Shown here: one piece after another, positions 29,044-38,629 of the stretch
How the letters are laid out: each line of letters begins with the position of its first letter
How positions within the stretch are numbered: the first letter of the stretch is position 1
DNA from: Nitrospirota bacterium
Lineage (GTDB): Bacteria > Nitrospirota > Thermodesulfovibrionia > Thermodesulfovibrionales > Dissulfurispiraceae
Reading direction: 5' to 3'
Assembly (NCBI GenBank): GCA_004321915.1
Contig: SCQE01000077.1
Coordinates: 1 to 64,000 of the forward strand
Length of the DNA: 64,000 bases
Notes under the pieces: generated by a model
Database searches by the model: none
Told to the model about the DNA's origin: nothing
What the model saw: the letters and a program-made list of their open reading frames with translations, nothing else
Translations under genes and position numbers: made by a program

Positions 29044-30444
29044 ATGATTTTCAGTTCATTGCCATTTTTGATTTTTTTCTTGATATACCTGCCCCTCCAT
29101 CTTCTCATACCTTCAAGGCATAGGCTTAAATTGATTATTATCGGCGGAACGGTATTCTACGGCTATTGGAATATTTACTATGTATGGATCCCTTATGTGC
29201 TTTTAGGCGTTGCATTCATCGGTGCATCATATATGCAAGGAGCTGCCGATAGAGATTTAAAAAGAATTCGCTTTATATCTGTCTTATTTGTGCTTCTTCT
29301 GCCGCTTATTTTCTTTAAGTACACCAATTTTTTTGTTTCTTTAATTATTGCACCATTTTCTTCGAATGTGGTTAGTATAGTTAATTACCCGCTGCCTCTT
29401 GGACTTTCATTCATTACATTTACTTTGATCGCCTATGTGGCCGATGTTTATAAAGGTCATTTCCCGATTGAGAACAGTCTGCAAAGGATAGGCGCTTATG
29501 TGCTTTTTTTTCCTCATTCCATTGCAGGCCCCATTCTTAGGCCGCATGAATTTATCCCGCAGCTTAAAAGAAAATTTCGCGCTCTTGATGCAAAGTTTGC
29601 AGTGGGTACGGCGATATTTTCTGTAGGCCTGTTTAAAAAAGTTGTTTTTGCCGATCAATTATCGCCTGTAGTAGATGCTGTATATTCAGGGCCTGATGGT
29701 CTTACATCTTTGCATTATTTACTTTCCATATATGGGTTTTCACTGCAAATATATTGTGATTTTAGCGGTTATACGGATATGGCGATCGGACTTGCAATGA
29801 TCTTGGGGATTCATTTTCCTAATAATTTTTATAAACCATACCTCTCATCTTCCGTAGCGGAGTTCTGGCACAGGTGGCATATTACCTTATCAAGATGGAT
29901 ACGTGATTATCTATATATCCCATTGGGCGGTAACCGTTTTGGTCTTTATAAACAAATAAGGAACTTGTTTATAACCATGTCCATAGCAGGGTTGTGGCAT
30001 GGAGCAAATATAACCTTTGTATTGTGGGGTGTTATACATGCATTTGGGATATCTATTTCCTATTTAAGCTCAAAAATTAATTTTATTCGTAAAATAACGG
30101 ATTGGCCATCTAAATGGCTGCTTACTCTAATAACGTTTAATTTTGTTACTTTTGCATGGATTTTTTTTAGGGCAAGAAATATAGATACTGCTTTCAGGAT
30201 TATTTCAGGTCCATTTGCGGCGCCAATTGGTGATATATCCTTGTTTTTAGAAAGAAATATGTTTGTGATTTTGTTGCTGTTATTTTTTGCTTTCATACAT
30301 AGGTTTGACGATCATGCGAGGGTCCGTTTTTTTATAAAGAAAGCGCCTAAACCGTTAGTTTGGATTTCGGTTGGCTTGTTGTGGGTGTTGACAATAAGCA
30401 TTGGTACAGGTAGTTCAGGACAATTTATTTATTTTGATTTTTAA
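29044..30444 (+). CDS. MBOAT-family O-acyltransferase (AlgI/DltB-like)
   Basis: 466 residues with about ten membrane segments. VAEFWHRWHITLSRWIRDYLY (about 271-291) and SIAGLWHGANITFVLWG, with the invariant His319, are the MBOAT signatures. AlgI-type proteins move acetyl groups across the inner membrane for O-acetylation of polysaccharides by SGNH partners; the two preceding genes fit. The start is six bases after the second SGNH stop. Confidence 0.93.
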   Translation: MIFSSLPFLIFFLIYLPLHLLIPSRHRLKLIIIGGTVFYGYWNIYYVWIPYVLLGVAFIGASYMQGAADRDLKRIRFISVLFVLLLPLIFFKYTNFFVSLIIAPFSSNVVSIVNYPLPLGLSFITFTLIAYVADVYKGHFPIENSLQRIGAYVLFFPHSIAGPILRPHEFIPQLKRKFRALDAKFAVGTAIFSVGLFKKVVFADQLSPVVDAVYSGPDGLTSLHYLLSIYGFSLQIYCDFSGYTDMAIGLAMILGIHFPNNFYKPYLSSSVAEFWHRWHITLSRWIRDYLYIPLGGNRFGLYKQIRNLFITMSIAGLWHGANITFVLWGVIHAFGISISYLSSKINFIRKITDWPSKWLLTLITFNFVTFAWIFFRARNIDTAFRIISGPFAAPIGDISLFLERNMFVILLLLFFAFIHRFDDHARVRFFIKKAPKPLVWISVGLLWVLTISIGTGSSGQFIYFDF

Positions 30445-30459
30445 GAATAAGGAGGGGCT

Positions 30460-30609
30460 ATGTACGTTATTAAAGATCTTTGGGATTTTCTCAAACATAG
30501 GAAAAAATGGTGGCTTTTGCCGATGATCATTGTATTGTTGTTTTTTGGAGTGGTTATTGTAATGTCAAGCGGTTCTGCCATTGCGCCTTTTATTTACACA
30601 ATATTCTGA
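30460..30609 (+). CDS. DUF5989-family small membrane protein
   Basis: A 49-residue ORF with a strong AAGGAGGGG site upstream of ATG 30460. It begins MYVIKDLWDFLKHRKKWW, then has one hydrophobic helix (about 19-36) and ends SAIAPFIYTIF. This matches my memory of the DUF5989 family, short proteins found beside SGNH, SxtJ-like and carbamoyl- or acyl-transferase genes in polysaccharide loci. Function unknown; a structural subunit of the O-acylation complex is a guess. Confidence 0.85.
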   Translation: MYVIKDLWDFLKHRKKWWLLPMIIVLLFFGVVIVMSSGSAIAPFIYTIF

Positions 30610-30703
30610 TCATAGTTGTTTACTTTTCAATTGGGAGGGATTGGACAAAAATCATAATGTATAATTTTTGCGGTTACAAGTATGTGCTCCAGAACCTAAA
30701 GAA

Positions 30704-31885
30704 ATGAATGCTGAAGACTATTTTTTAGAAATTCCGAATATAATCTTGCTGCTGTTCTATACGATTTGCATTTTAAGCTATACAAAGCAGAAGAAAATAG
30801 TTTTTTTTATATTCTTAGGGCACATACTTTTGATTTTCCTTACTAATGGTCTTTTATTTGATCCGGGGTATATGTCAGACCAAGGTGAATATTTGCGCTC
30901 AGTTCAATCGCTAAGAGATAATTTTGAATTTAATTATGAAGGCACACCTATGGATATGCCTTCTGAGGCTATAGTGACACCTCTATCTGCACTTAAAACA
31001 CAGCTTGCCGCAATGATATATTATCTTGTTCCGTTAATGTGTAATTCTGTATTCTCAGTCGCAGGTATGAACTATGTTTTTTATATGATGATTTTCTTTT
31101 TTATGTACAAAAAGAATCTCATTAACCAACAGGGCATGTATTTCTTCTTGTTTTATCCGAGCCTCGCCCTTTATTCTGCCGTAGGCTTGAGGGATACTTT
31201 GATCCTGTTTTTTATGTTTACGAGCGTGTACTATTTAATCAATAACAGATATGTTCCGGCAATGGTTCTATCTTCAGCTTTGTTTGTTTTAAAAGTACAA
31301 AATTATTTAATTTTTCTAATCTCATTACTGCTTTGGGTCGTAATAGACAAGGGGATAAATCCTAAAAAGATTCTCTTATTGATTTTATCTGTAATTTTTC
31401 TTGTTCTATTAGGCGACAATATTTCTGTTGATAAGGTAAATTTTTACAGGATGGCCTTTGCAGCAGAAAATGGCCTCGACCCGTTAGATATCGATTTAAT
31501 TACAGGGAATGGAGATCTTCTTTTAAAAGGCTTTCAGGGTATAGGTAAGTTTCTCTTAATGCCACTTCCTTGGGAAGTTAGAAATGCGCTGCAATTCATA
31601 CAAACTTTGGAGAATATAGGCATACTGGCACTTCTATTTTATGGTATGCGGGCATATAGAAAACTTAACGTAAAAGACAGGGTCATAAGATTTTTGTTTG
31701 CTCATGTGGCTATTGCTTTTGCGGTTTACGGTCTTGTGATATCAAATTACGGGACTGCTGCCAGATACAGATATACCTATGTAACGGTCTTTTTTATTTT
31801 CTTCTACCATAGGTTGCATCAAATTAGAAAACAGCAGTTATCGCAAAAAGGTTATGATCCTTCAAGTGTCGGGATAGTTATTTAA
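30704..31885 (+). CDS. Polytopic membrane protein, probable Wzy-type polymerase
   Basis: 393 residues from ATG 30704 (the in-frame TTG 30668 is less likely). About ten hydrophobic helices and a larger hydrophilic loop in the C-terminal half (about 245-280). No conserved motif can be relied on for Wzy; the call rests on topology, length and place between O-acylation and nucleotide-sugar genes. The last residues are basic and cytoplasmic in character. The start is overlapped by a 16-codon ORF (30657-30707) ending ATGA. Confidence 0.6.
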   Translation: MNAEDYFLEIPNIILLLFYTICILSYTKQKKIVFFIFLGHILLIFLTNGLLFDPGYMSDQGEYLRSVQSLRDNFEFNYEGTPMDMPSEAIVTPLSALKTQLAAMIYYLVPLMCNSVFSVAGMNYVFYMMIFFFMYKKNLINQQGMYFFLFYPSLALYSAVGLRDTLILFFMFTSVYYLINNRYVPAMVLSSALFVLKVQNYLIFLISLLLWVVIDKGINPKKILLLILSVIFLVLLGDNISVDKVNFYRMAFAAENGLDPLDIDLITGNGDLLLKGFQGIGKFLLMPLPWEVRNALQFIQTLENIGILALLFYGMRAYRKLNVKDRVIRFLFAHVAIAFAVYGLVISNYGTAARYRYTYVTVFFIFFYHRLHQIRKQQLSQKGYDPSSVGIVI

Positions 31886-31887
31886 TT

Positions 31888-33459
31888 ATGGAAAAAGAAT
31901 TTATTGCTCATGTGGGGCTGGGGTACTGGGGCAAGAATATTCTTCGTGTTCTGGCTGAACTGAAATGTATACGCTCTGCTTGTGATTCCGATAAGGCCAT
32001 GATTGCAGATGCGAAAAGAAAGTTTCCTGATATTCGATACCTATCGTCTTATGATGAGGTTTTGTCAGACCCAGCCGTATCTGCGGTAACCATTGCCACT
32101 CCGGCTGCTACTCACTATGAATTTACAAAGAAAGCTTTGCTAGCAGGCAAAGATGTTTTTGTAGAAAAACCTCTCGCATTAACGGTTAAGGAAGGTCAAG
32201 AACTTGTAGCTTTGGCCTCTGAGATGGAGAGGATTCTGATGGTGGGGCATATACTTCAGTACCATCCTGCCGTGATAAAGCTGAAAGCGATGGTCTCATC
32301 CGGACAACTTGGAGACATTCAGTATATATATTCGAACAGGCTGAATATCGGCAAATTGAGGACTGAAGAAAACATACTATGGAGTTTTGCGCCTCATGAC
32401 ATATCTGTCATACTTATGCTGCTCGATGATGAGCCTGAAAAAGTTTTATCGTTTGGCGAGGATTATATAACCAAAGGCACTTACGACACCACATTGACAA
32501 CGATGGAATTCAGGGATAACGTAAAGAGTCATATATTCGTTAGCTGGCTTCATCCCTATAAAGAACAGAAGCTAATTGTTGTGGGATCAAAAGCTATGGC
32601 TGTTTTCGATGATGTAAGCGAGGAGAAGTTGTTCTTATACCCCCATAGAATCGAGTGGGAGAATGGTAAGATTCCGGTAGCCAAAAAGGCTGCTTATAAT
32701 GTCATTCCAGTCGAAAAGGGTGAACCGCTTAAACTGGAGTTGATGCATTTCATGGATTGTGTAAAACAAAGGAGTCAGCCGAAGACGGATGGCACAGAGG
32801 GATTTAAGGTATTAAGAGTGCTCGAACTAGCTCAAAGAGCTTTAATGTGCAATGCAGGTCAGGTTGTTACTCAAAATAATTCTCTTTTTTATAAACATGA
32901 GACTGCCATCATTGACGAGAATGTGTCGATAGGTGAAGGTTCAAAGATATGGCACTTTTCCCATATTCTGAAGGACTCTATTATCGGAACGAATTCAATA
33001 ATAGGGCAGAACGTAACTATTGGTCCTGATGTGACAATAGGAAATAAATGCAAGATACAGAACAATGTCTCGATATATAAAGGCGTTGTGCTCGAAGACG
33101 AAGTTTTTTGCGGACCTTCTTGCGTCTTTACCAATGTTTACAACCCGAGGGCTTTTATTGAGAGGAAAAATGAGTTCATGCCGACCATTGTTAAGCATGG
33201 GGCTACGATCGGAGCAAACGCCACCATAGTATGCGGAGTTACTATAGGCAAATATGCAATGGTCGGGGCGGGGACAGTTGTTAAATCTGACGTGCCGGCA
33301 TATGCAGTAGTTGCAGGAGTGCCCGCAAAACAAATTGGCTGGGCTTGCCGTTGCGGAGTGACTCTTCGGTTTAGGAGGGGGCGGGCGTCTTGCCATGATT
33401 GTGGAAATGAATATCTGTTGAGAGATATGACGATAACTGCGGTTAAAGAGCCCATCTAA
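31888..33459 (+). CDS. WbpB-WbpD fusion: UDP-sugar 3-dehydrogenase plus N-acetyltransferase
   Basis: 523 residues joining two enzymes. Residues 1 to about 325 are a Gfo/Idh/MocA oxidoreductase (GLGYWGKN 10-17; VFVEKPLAL with the active-site Lys). About 330-485 is a left-handed beta-helix of hexapeptide repeats (HETAIIDENVSIGEGSKIW to AVVAGVPAKQIG), as in WbpD. The tail has Cys487, Cys489, Cys502 and Cys505, a probable zinc ribbon. In P. aeruginosa WbpB oxidises C3 of UDP-GlcNAcA and WbpD acetylates the 3-amine; WbpE, the step between, is the next gene. Confidence 0.9.
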   Translation: MEKEFIAHVGLGYWGKNILRVLAELKCIRSACDSDKAMIADAKRKFPDIRYLSSYDEVLSDPAVSAVTIATPAATHYEFTKKALLAGKDVFVEKPLALTVKEGQELVALASEMERILMVGHILQYHPAVIKLKAMVSSGQLGDIQYIYSNRLNIGKLRTEENILWSFAPHDISVILMLLDDEPEKVLSFGEDYITKGTYDTTLTTMEFRDNVKSHIFVSWLHPYKEQKLIVVGSKAMAVFDDVSEEKLFLYPHRIEWENGKIPVAKKAAYNVIPVEKGEPLKLELMHFMDCVKQRSQPKTDGTEGFKVLRVLELAQRALMCNAGQVVTQNNSLFYKHETAIIDENVSIGEGSKIWHFSHILKDSIIGTNSIIGQNVTIGPDVTIGNKCKIQNNVSIYKGVVLEDEVFCGPSCVFTNVYNPRAFIERKNEFMPTIVKHGATIGANATIVCGVTIGKYAMVGAGTVVKSDVPAYAVVAGVPAKQIGWACRCGVTLRFRRGRASCHDCGNEYLLRDMTITAVKEPI

Positions 33460-34620
33460 ATGAAAGCCGTACCTATGCTGGATTTACAAGCTGAATACGA
33501 GTACATGAAGGGGGATATTGATGCCGCAATACTCCGATGCCTAACACATCAAAAGTGGATACTTGGCCCCGAAGTTGACGAACTCGAGAATAAGATTGCC
33601 AAATATATTGGAGTTCAACATGCTGTAGGAACATCCTCTGGAACCGAAGCTCTGGTTTTAGCGCTTAGGGCTCTGTCGATAAAGTTGAAGGGGCAGGACT
33701 TTTTCGATAAGACGGCTGAAATTATTACAACACCGTTCACTTTTACCGCGACCGGTGATGCAATTCTACGTGCTGGAGCTAAGCCTGTATTTGTAGATAT
33801 AGATCCTGCCACATATAACATAGACGCATCGAAAATAAATGAGTATTTAAAAACGAACCACTCAAACGTTGTCGGAATTGTCCCTGTTCATCTTTACGGT
33901 CAGTCGTGCAATATGGACGCCATACAGGAGATTGCACAAGAATATAATTTATTTGTGGTTGAAGATGCTGCACAAGCATTTGGCGGCATGTGGAAAGGCA
34001 AAAAACTCGGTTCGATCGGAACTCTCGGTGCATTCAGTTTCTTTCCTTCCAAAAACCTCGGCGGTTTTGGAGACGCCGGCATGGTATCTACTGATGATGA
34101 AGAGTTGGCCTCTATTGTACGTATGCTTATTAAACATGGCGGTAAAGACAAGTACAATGTTGATTATATAGGGTACAATGCAAGGTTGGATACGTTTCAG
34201 GCGGCAGTAATAGATGCCAAATTTAGATACCTTGACGAGTTTAACGAAAAAAGAAGGGTAATAGCCGGATTGTACGCATCGGGTTTAAAAGGTTTGAAGG
34301 GTATCAGTCTGCCTGAGACATTGTCCGATGTTTATCATGTTTACAACCAGTATACCATTGGAGTTACGGAAGGCAAGCGGGATGAGTTGCAAGGTTATCT
34401 TAGTGAAAATGGTATTGCGTCGATGGTCTATTACCCTTTTCCACTGCATAAGATGAAGGTTTTTAAATCGGGCCGCAGTAAGGTATATGACGAACTCGTA
34501 CATGCAGAACAGGCTGCGCAAATGGTCTTGAATTTGCCTATCGGACCTCTCCAGCAGAGAGAGGTTACGGATTATGTGATAGAAAGTGTGAAAGGTTCTT
34601 GTAGAAAAAATGGTTACTAA
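33460..34620 (+). CDS. wbpE: WbpE-like PLP aminotransferase (UDP-2-acetamido-3-keto-hexuronate 3-aminotransferase)
   Basis: 386 residues. SSGTEALVLAL (about 59-69), VEDAAQAFGG (168-177) and FSFFPSKNLGGFGDAG with Lys198. DegT family; the WbpE assignment rests on context, since it directly follows the WbpB-WbpD fusion (TAAATG junction) and precedes WbpI. WbpE recycles with WbpB, using glutamate to put an amine on C3 of the UDP-3-keto-GlcNAcA. Confidence 0.88.
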   Translation: MKAVPMLDLQAEYEYMKGDIDAAILRCLTHQKWILGPEVDELENKIAKYIGVQHAVGTSSGTEALVLALRALSIKLKGQDFFDKTAEIITTPFTFTATGDAILRAGAKPVFVDIDPATYNIDASKINEYLKTNHSNVVGIVPVHLYGQSCNMDAIQEIAQEYNLFVVEDAAQAFGGMWKGKKLGSIGTLGAFSFFPSKNLGGFGDAGMVSTDDEELASIVRMLIKHGGKDKYNVDYIGYNARLDTFQAAVIDAKFRYLDEFNEKRRVIAGLYASGLKGLKGISLPETLSDVYHVYNQYTIGVTEGKRDELQGYLSENGIASMVYYPFPLHKMKVFKSGRSKVYDELVHAEQAAQMVLNLPIGPLQQREVTDYVIESVKGSCRKNGY

Positions 34621-34701
34621 ATTTTGAGCCATAGAATACATCGCTGCAGGAGAGGATTGGAGTCCGAAATTGACATCACTGCTCACTATCGTTGAGATTA
34701 T

Positions 34702-35859
34702 ATGAAAATAGCTACCGTTTTGGGCGCACGCCCACAATTCATAAAGGCAGCTGCGGTATCACGCGCTATAAGAGAGCACAATCTCTCATCCGATATAAAT
34801 ATTGATGAACTTATTATTCACACCGGACAGCATTTTGAAAGACGGATGTCTGAGCTTTTTTTTGAAGAAATGCAAATCCCATCTCCTGATTATCACTTGG
34901 GTATAAACTCTATGGATCACGGCGCTATGACCGGAAGGATGCTGGAAGGCATTGAGAGTATTCTGCTAAAAGAAAAACCCGAGTATGTTTTGGTATATGG
35001 AGATACAACATCAACTCTTGCAGGCGCGCTTGCGGCGAAGAAACTGAGTATCAAAGTAGCTCATATAGAAGCGGGATTGAGAAGCTTTAATATGATGATG
35101 CCTGAGGAGATCAACAGGGTGATAACCGATCGCATTAGCGATATTCTTTGCTGTCCTACCCAAACCGCTGTAGAGAATCTCAAAAAGGAAGGGTTTGATA
35201 ATTTCGGGTGTAAGATTTTTAAGACAGGTGATGTGATGTATGATTCGGTTTTGTTTTACTCCGAACATTCATCTTTAAAAAGTGACATTATGGATAGAAC
35301 AGGATTAAGTGATATGGACTTTGTTCTATGCACCGTACATAGGGCTGAGAATACAGACGACATAGGCAGGTTATACACCATAGTCGAAGCTCTTGGAGAG
35401 ATAGCTTCCGAAATCGAGGCGGTATTCCCGGTTCATCCAAGGACAAGAAATATTCTTAACTCGTCAGGTTTGATCGGGAAATTGGGGAAAGTAAGATTAA
35501 TCGAACCCGTAGGCTATTTTGATATGATTGAACTGATGAAGAATACCCGGTGTGTTCTTACGGATAGTGGGGGCTTGCAAAAAGAGGCCTTTTTCTTTGC
35601 AAAACCATGCATAGTTTTGAGGGATCAGACCGAGTGGATCGAGTTGTTGGACAGCGGGTCTAATCGTCTTGCAGGAGCAGAAAGAGATGTCATACTCGAA
35701 TGTTATAACTCCTTTAAGCCGCTGTTCATAGGCAATCCGTCTGCAGACCTCAAATCCGGACCAGGTTTATACGGCAATGGCAAGGCGTCTTACGAAATAG
35801 TGCGATGTTTGATCGGAAGCGGTGATTCGGATAAAACTCATTTGGAGTCCCAAATATGA
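34702..35859 (+). CDS. wbpI: WbpI-like UDP-2,3-diacetamido-2,3-dideoxyglucuronate 2-epimerase
   Basis: 385 residues. VLGARPQFIKAAAVSRAI (6-23) is the WbpI-type form of the 2-epimerase start (WecB has GTRPEAIK). IHTGQHFERRMSELFFEEM, YGDTTSTLAGALAA, HIEAGLRSFNMMMPEE and DSGGLQKEAFFF follow. It converts the gluco to the manno isomer, UDP-ManNAc3NAcA. It is separated from wbpE by 81 bases that hold no gene. Confidence 0.92.
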   Translation: MKIATVLGARPQFIKAAAVSRAIREHNLSSDINIDELIIHTGQHFERRMSELFFEEMQIPSPDYHLGINSMDHGAMTGRMLEGIESILLKEKPEYVLVYGDTTSTLAGALAAKKLSIKVAHIEAGLRSFNMMMPEEINRVITDRISDILCCPTQTAVENLKKEGFDNFGCKIFKTGDVMYDSVLFYSEHSSLKSDIMDRTGLSDMDFVLCTVHRAENTDDIGRLYTIVEALGEIASEIEAVFPVHPRTRNILNSSGLIGKLGKVRLIEPVGYFDMIELMKNTRCVLTDSGGLQKEAFFFAKPCIVLRDQTEWIELLDSGSNRLAGAERDVILECYNSFKPLFIGNPSADLKSGPGLYGNGKASYEIVRCLIGSGDSDKTHLESQI

Positions 35860-36722
35860 AAATATGGGTATTGCTTCCTGCTTTTAACGAGGCGGATGCC
35901 TTGCCCATACTGCTTCCCAAAATATCATCGGTCTTTACCGGGGACGGTTATTCACATAGGATAGTGGTGGTAAATGACGGAAGCGTGGACGGGACAGAAG
36001 ATGTATTAAATGATCACTCTTTAAGGCTGCCGTTGGATATTGTCACACATCGCATCAACAGAGGGCTCGGTGAAACAGAACGGGATGGTTTTGAGTATAT
36101 ATCGGCTAACTGCGCTGACGACGATATTGTTATAAGGATGGATTGCGACGATACTCATGAACCCGAGTATTCCAAGCGTATGATTGACAGGATACTTGAA
36201 GGATACGATGTTGTAAGCGCATCTAGGTTTCAACCGGGCGGGGGCCAATTGGGCGTGAACCGGTATAGGGCGTTCATAAGTTATGGCGCGAACATATTCA
36301 TGAAAATAATGTTTAACATAGAGGGCATTAAGGACTATTCTTGCGGATTTAGGGCATATAGGGGAAAGGCTATAAAATATGCCGTAAAAATATTCGGGAA
36401 CGGTTTTATACAACTCAAGGGGCTTGGTTTCACGTCTACGTTAGAGACTATAGTTAAGCTTAAAATGCTAGGTTGCAGATTTTCGGAGGTTCCGTTCATC
36501 CTGCGTTACGATCAAAAAGCGGGTTACAGCAAGATGATAAGCAGCGTTACCACACTCGGATATTTTGCTATGGCTGTCTTGTATCACTGGCCATTCGGCG
36601 GATGGAAAAGTTTCTATAAAGGCTTGGATGAGATGTTCAGAAATTCTCCAGAATCGGCGCTCGAAAATTTCGGCTGTTATTCCAAGAAACGCACGGCGGT
36701 ATGCCGGATAGGTGGTGGATAA
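35856..36722 (+). CDS. Family 2 glycosyltransferase, DPM1/polyprenyl-phosphate type
   Basis: 288 residues. VLLPAFNEADALPILL, VVNDGSVDGTEDVL (about 30-43) and IRMDCDDTHEP (metal site) are GT2 motifs, and the YSCGFRAYRGKAI and SEVPFILRYDQKAG segments are as in dolichyl-phosphate mannose synthase-like transferases. It may load a sugar onto a polyprenyl phosphate or the chain. It overlaps both neighbours (ATGA; TAATG). Confidence 0.86.
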   Translation: MKIWVLLPAFNEADALPILLPKISSVFTGDGYSHRIVVVNDGSVDGTEDVLNDHSLRLPLDIVTHRINRGLGETERDGFEYISANCADDDIVIRMDCDDTHEPEYSKRMIDRILEGYDVVSASRFQPGGGQLGVNRYRAFISYGANIFMKIMFNIEGIKDYSCGFRAYRGKAIKYAVKIFGNGFIQLKGLGFTSTLETIVKLKMLGCRFSEVPFILRYDQKAGYSKMISSVTTLGYFAMAVLYHWPFGGWKSFYKGLDEMFRNSPESALENFGCYSKKRTAVCRIGGG

Positions 36723-38617
36723 TGTGCGGTATAGCCGGTATAGTAACAAATAATCGTAATTTGTCTGAACGATTACCGGTTCTGGATGAGATGCTTATTA
36801 GGCTTTCCCATCGAGGGCCAGACGGTGAAGGGAGGGTCCATCATAAGAATCAGGCGCTTTTTGGCCACCGTAGGCTCGCAGTCATAGATTTGGAGCGTGG
36901 ACAACAACCGATGTGTTCTTCCGATGGCCGTTACACTATTGTATATAACGGTGAGATATATAACTATGTGGAATTAAGACAGGAACTTGTCAAAGACGGA
37001 GAATTCTTTTTTACGACGTCCGATACGGAAGTTCTGTTGAAACTGATGGTTAGAGAAGGCGTTAACTGTATAAATCGTTTGAACGGAATGTTCGCATTCC
37101 TATTTCACGATAAAAAGAATAATTCATGGGTCGCTGCACGCGATAATTTCGGCATAAAACCGTTTTACTACGTTAAGCTGAAAGACGAGTTTGTTTTTAG
37201 TTCCGAGATCAAAGCATTACTGGCTCATCCTGATATAATACCGTATCGTGATGATGGCTCATTGCAGCAATATTTAACTTTTCAATTCTGTTTGGGAGAA
37301 AAGACCCTTTTTCGCGGCATTGATAAATTAAAACCGGGGTTTTTTATGATCGGACGAGGTTCCGATATCGTTGAAGAAAGATGTTATTGGGATACTGATT
37401 ACAATATTGACCAGTATCACACGGAAGAATTTTTTGTTGACAGACTGCGGTATCTGCTTGAAGACAGTATACGCATTCAAATGCGCTCCGACGTTCCTGT
37501 CGGATGCTATCTTTCCGGTGGCATAGACTCAAGCGTAGTTTCGGTTTTGGCGTCGAATATTGCTTCGGAGCCTTTGTCTGTATTCCATGGTCGTTTTGCC
37601 GAGGGGGAAAAGTACGATGAATCTTTATATGCCAAGGCGGTTGTGGAATCTATGTCCGGAATTTATCATGAAGTCATCCCTTCTGCTCTTGATTTTGTAG
37701 ATTTCCTGCCTAATCTTATATACACATTGGACGAACCGCTTGCAGGTCCTGGGCTCTTTCCTCAGTTTTGTGTAAGCCGTTATGCAAAAGAGCATGTGAA
37801 AGTTGTTTTAGGCGGACAGGGAGGAGACGAGATTTTTGGAGGCTATGCCCGCTATCTTATCGGGTATCTTGAACAGACATTAAAGGGCGCGATCTTTGAA
37901 ACGCAGGAGGAAGGAAAACATCTTGTTACGCTCGAATCTATTATCCCCAATCTATCACTGCTTAAGCAGTATCATCCGTTGCTCTCTCAATTTTGGAGCA
38001 AGGGACTGTTTGAGCCTATGGATGCGCGTTATTTTAGTCTCATAAACCGAATACATGACGTCTCCGATCTTTTGATGCCCGATATCCTGAACTCATTCGA
38101 GAGCCGAGCTGTATTTACCGATTTTCAGAAAATATTCAATCATCCAGATACTCATTCTTATATCAACAAGATGACGCATTTTGATCTCAAAACTTTGCTT
38201 CCTGCTCTATTGCATATTGAGGATAGGGTAAGTATGTCTGTTTCTCTTGAATCGCGTGTTCCTTTTTTAGACACACGCATAGTTGATTTGGTTACGACGA
38301 TGCCTCCGGTTTTTAAGTTCCAATCAGGGCGAACCAAGGATATTTTGAAAAAGTCGGTTAGGACTTTGTTGCCCGATTCTGTTTTAGAACGCAAGGACAA
38401 GATGGGGTTTCCTGTTCCAATAAAGGAATGGATGCAACAAAGCCCTGTCCGCGATTTTGCTGGAGATGTTCTGCTGAGCCGTGCAAGTAAAGAGCGTGGC
38501 ATCTTCAGTTCTCAGGCGCTTGAATCAATGCTGTGTGATTACGGCGTTGGTGACCGCAGACTTTGGGGAGCTTTGTGTCTTGAGATCTGGCATAACAGAT
38601 TTATTGATCTCGCTTAG
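36722..38617 (+). CDS. asnB: Asparagine synthase (glutamine-hydrolysing), copy 2
   Basis: 631 residues starting MCGIAGIV, so Cys2 is the glutaminase nucleophile; this decides ATG 36722 over 36701. HRGPDGEG (30-37), YNGEIYNY (75-82) and the PP-loop SGGIDSS (265-271). C-terminal ESRVPFLD and KMGFPVP are also typical. It is a different subfamily from the gene at 129. In this locus it may amidate a uronic-acid carboxyl; the WbpI product is a candidate substrate (inferred). Confidence 0.93.
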   Translation: MCGIAGIVTNNRNLSERLPVLDEMLIRLSHRGPDGEGRVHHKNQALFGHRRLAVIDLERGQQPMCSSDGRYTIVYNGEIYNYVELRQELVKDGEFFFTTSDTEVLLKLMVREGVNCINRLNGMFAFLFHDKKNNSWVAARDNFGIKPFYYVKLKDEFVFSSEIKALLAHPDIIPYRDDGSLQQYLTFQFCLGEKTLFRGIDKLKPGFFMIGRGSDIVEERCYWDTDYNIDQYHTEEFFVDRLRYLLEDSIRIQMRSDVPVGCYLSGGIDSSVVSVLASNIASEPLSVFHGRFAEGEKYDESLYAKAVVESMSGIYHEVIPSALDFVDFLPNLIYTLDEPLAGPGLFPQFCVSRYAKEHVKVVLGGQGGDEIFGGYARYLIGYLEQTLKGAIFETQEEGKHLVTLESIIPNLSLLKQYHPLLSQFWSKGLFEPMDARYFSLINRIHDVSDLLMPDILNSFESRAVFTDFQKIFNHPDTHSYINKMTHFDLKTLLPALLHIEDRVSMSVSLESRVPFLDTRIVDLVTTMPPVFKFQSGRTKDILKKSVRTLLPDSVLERKDKMGFPVPIKEWMQQSPVRDFAGDVLLSRASKERGIFSSQALESMLCDYGVGDRRLWGALCLEIWHNRFIDLA

Positions 38618-38629
38618 CCTGAATAAAAA

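Noticed and set aside
30641-30707. Short leader ORFs after GGGAGGG upstream of the Wzy-like gene (TTG 30641 in frame but stopped; ATG 30657, 16 codons, ending ATGA)
   Set aside because: Too short for any coding evidence; could be a coupling leader or chance. Not strong enough for a feature.
34670-34698. Possible promoter: perfect TTGACA with a 17-base spacer before wbpI
   Set aside because: The matching -10 (TGAGAT) agrees at only three of six positions, and the start codon lies four bases later, leaving no leader.
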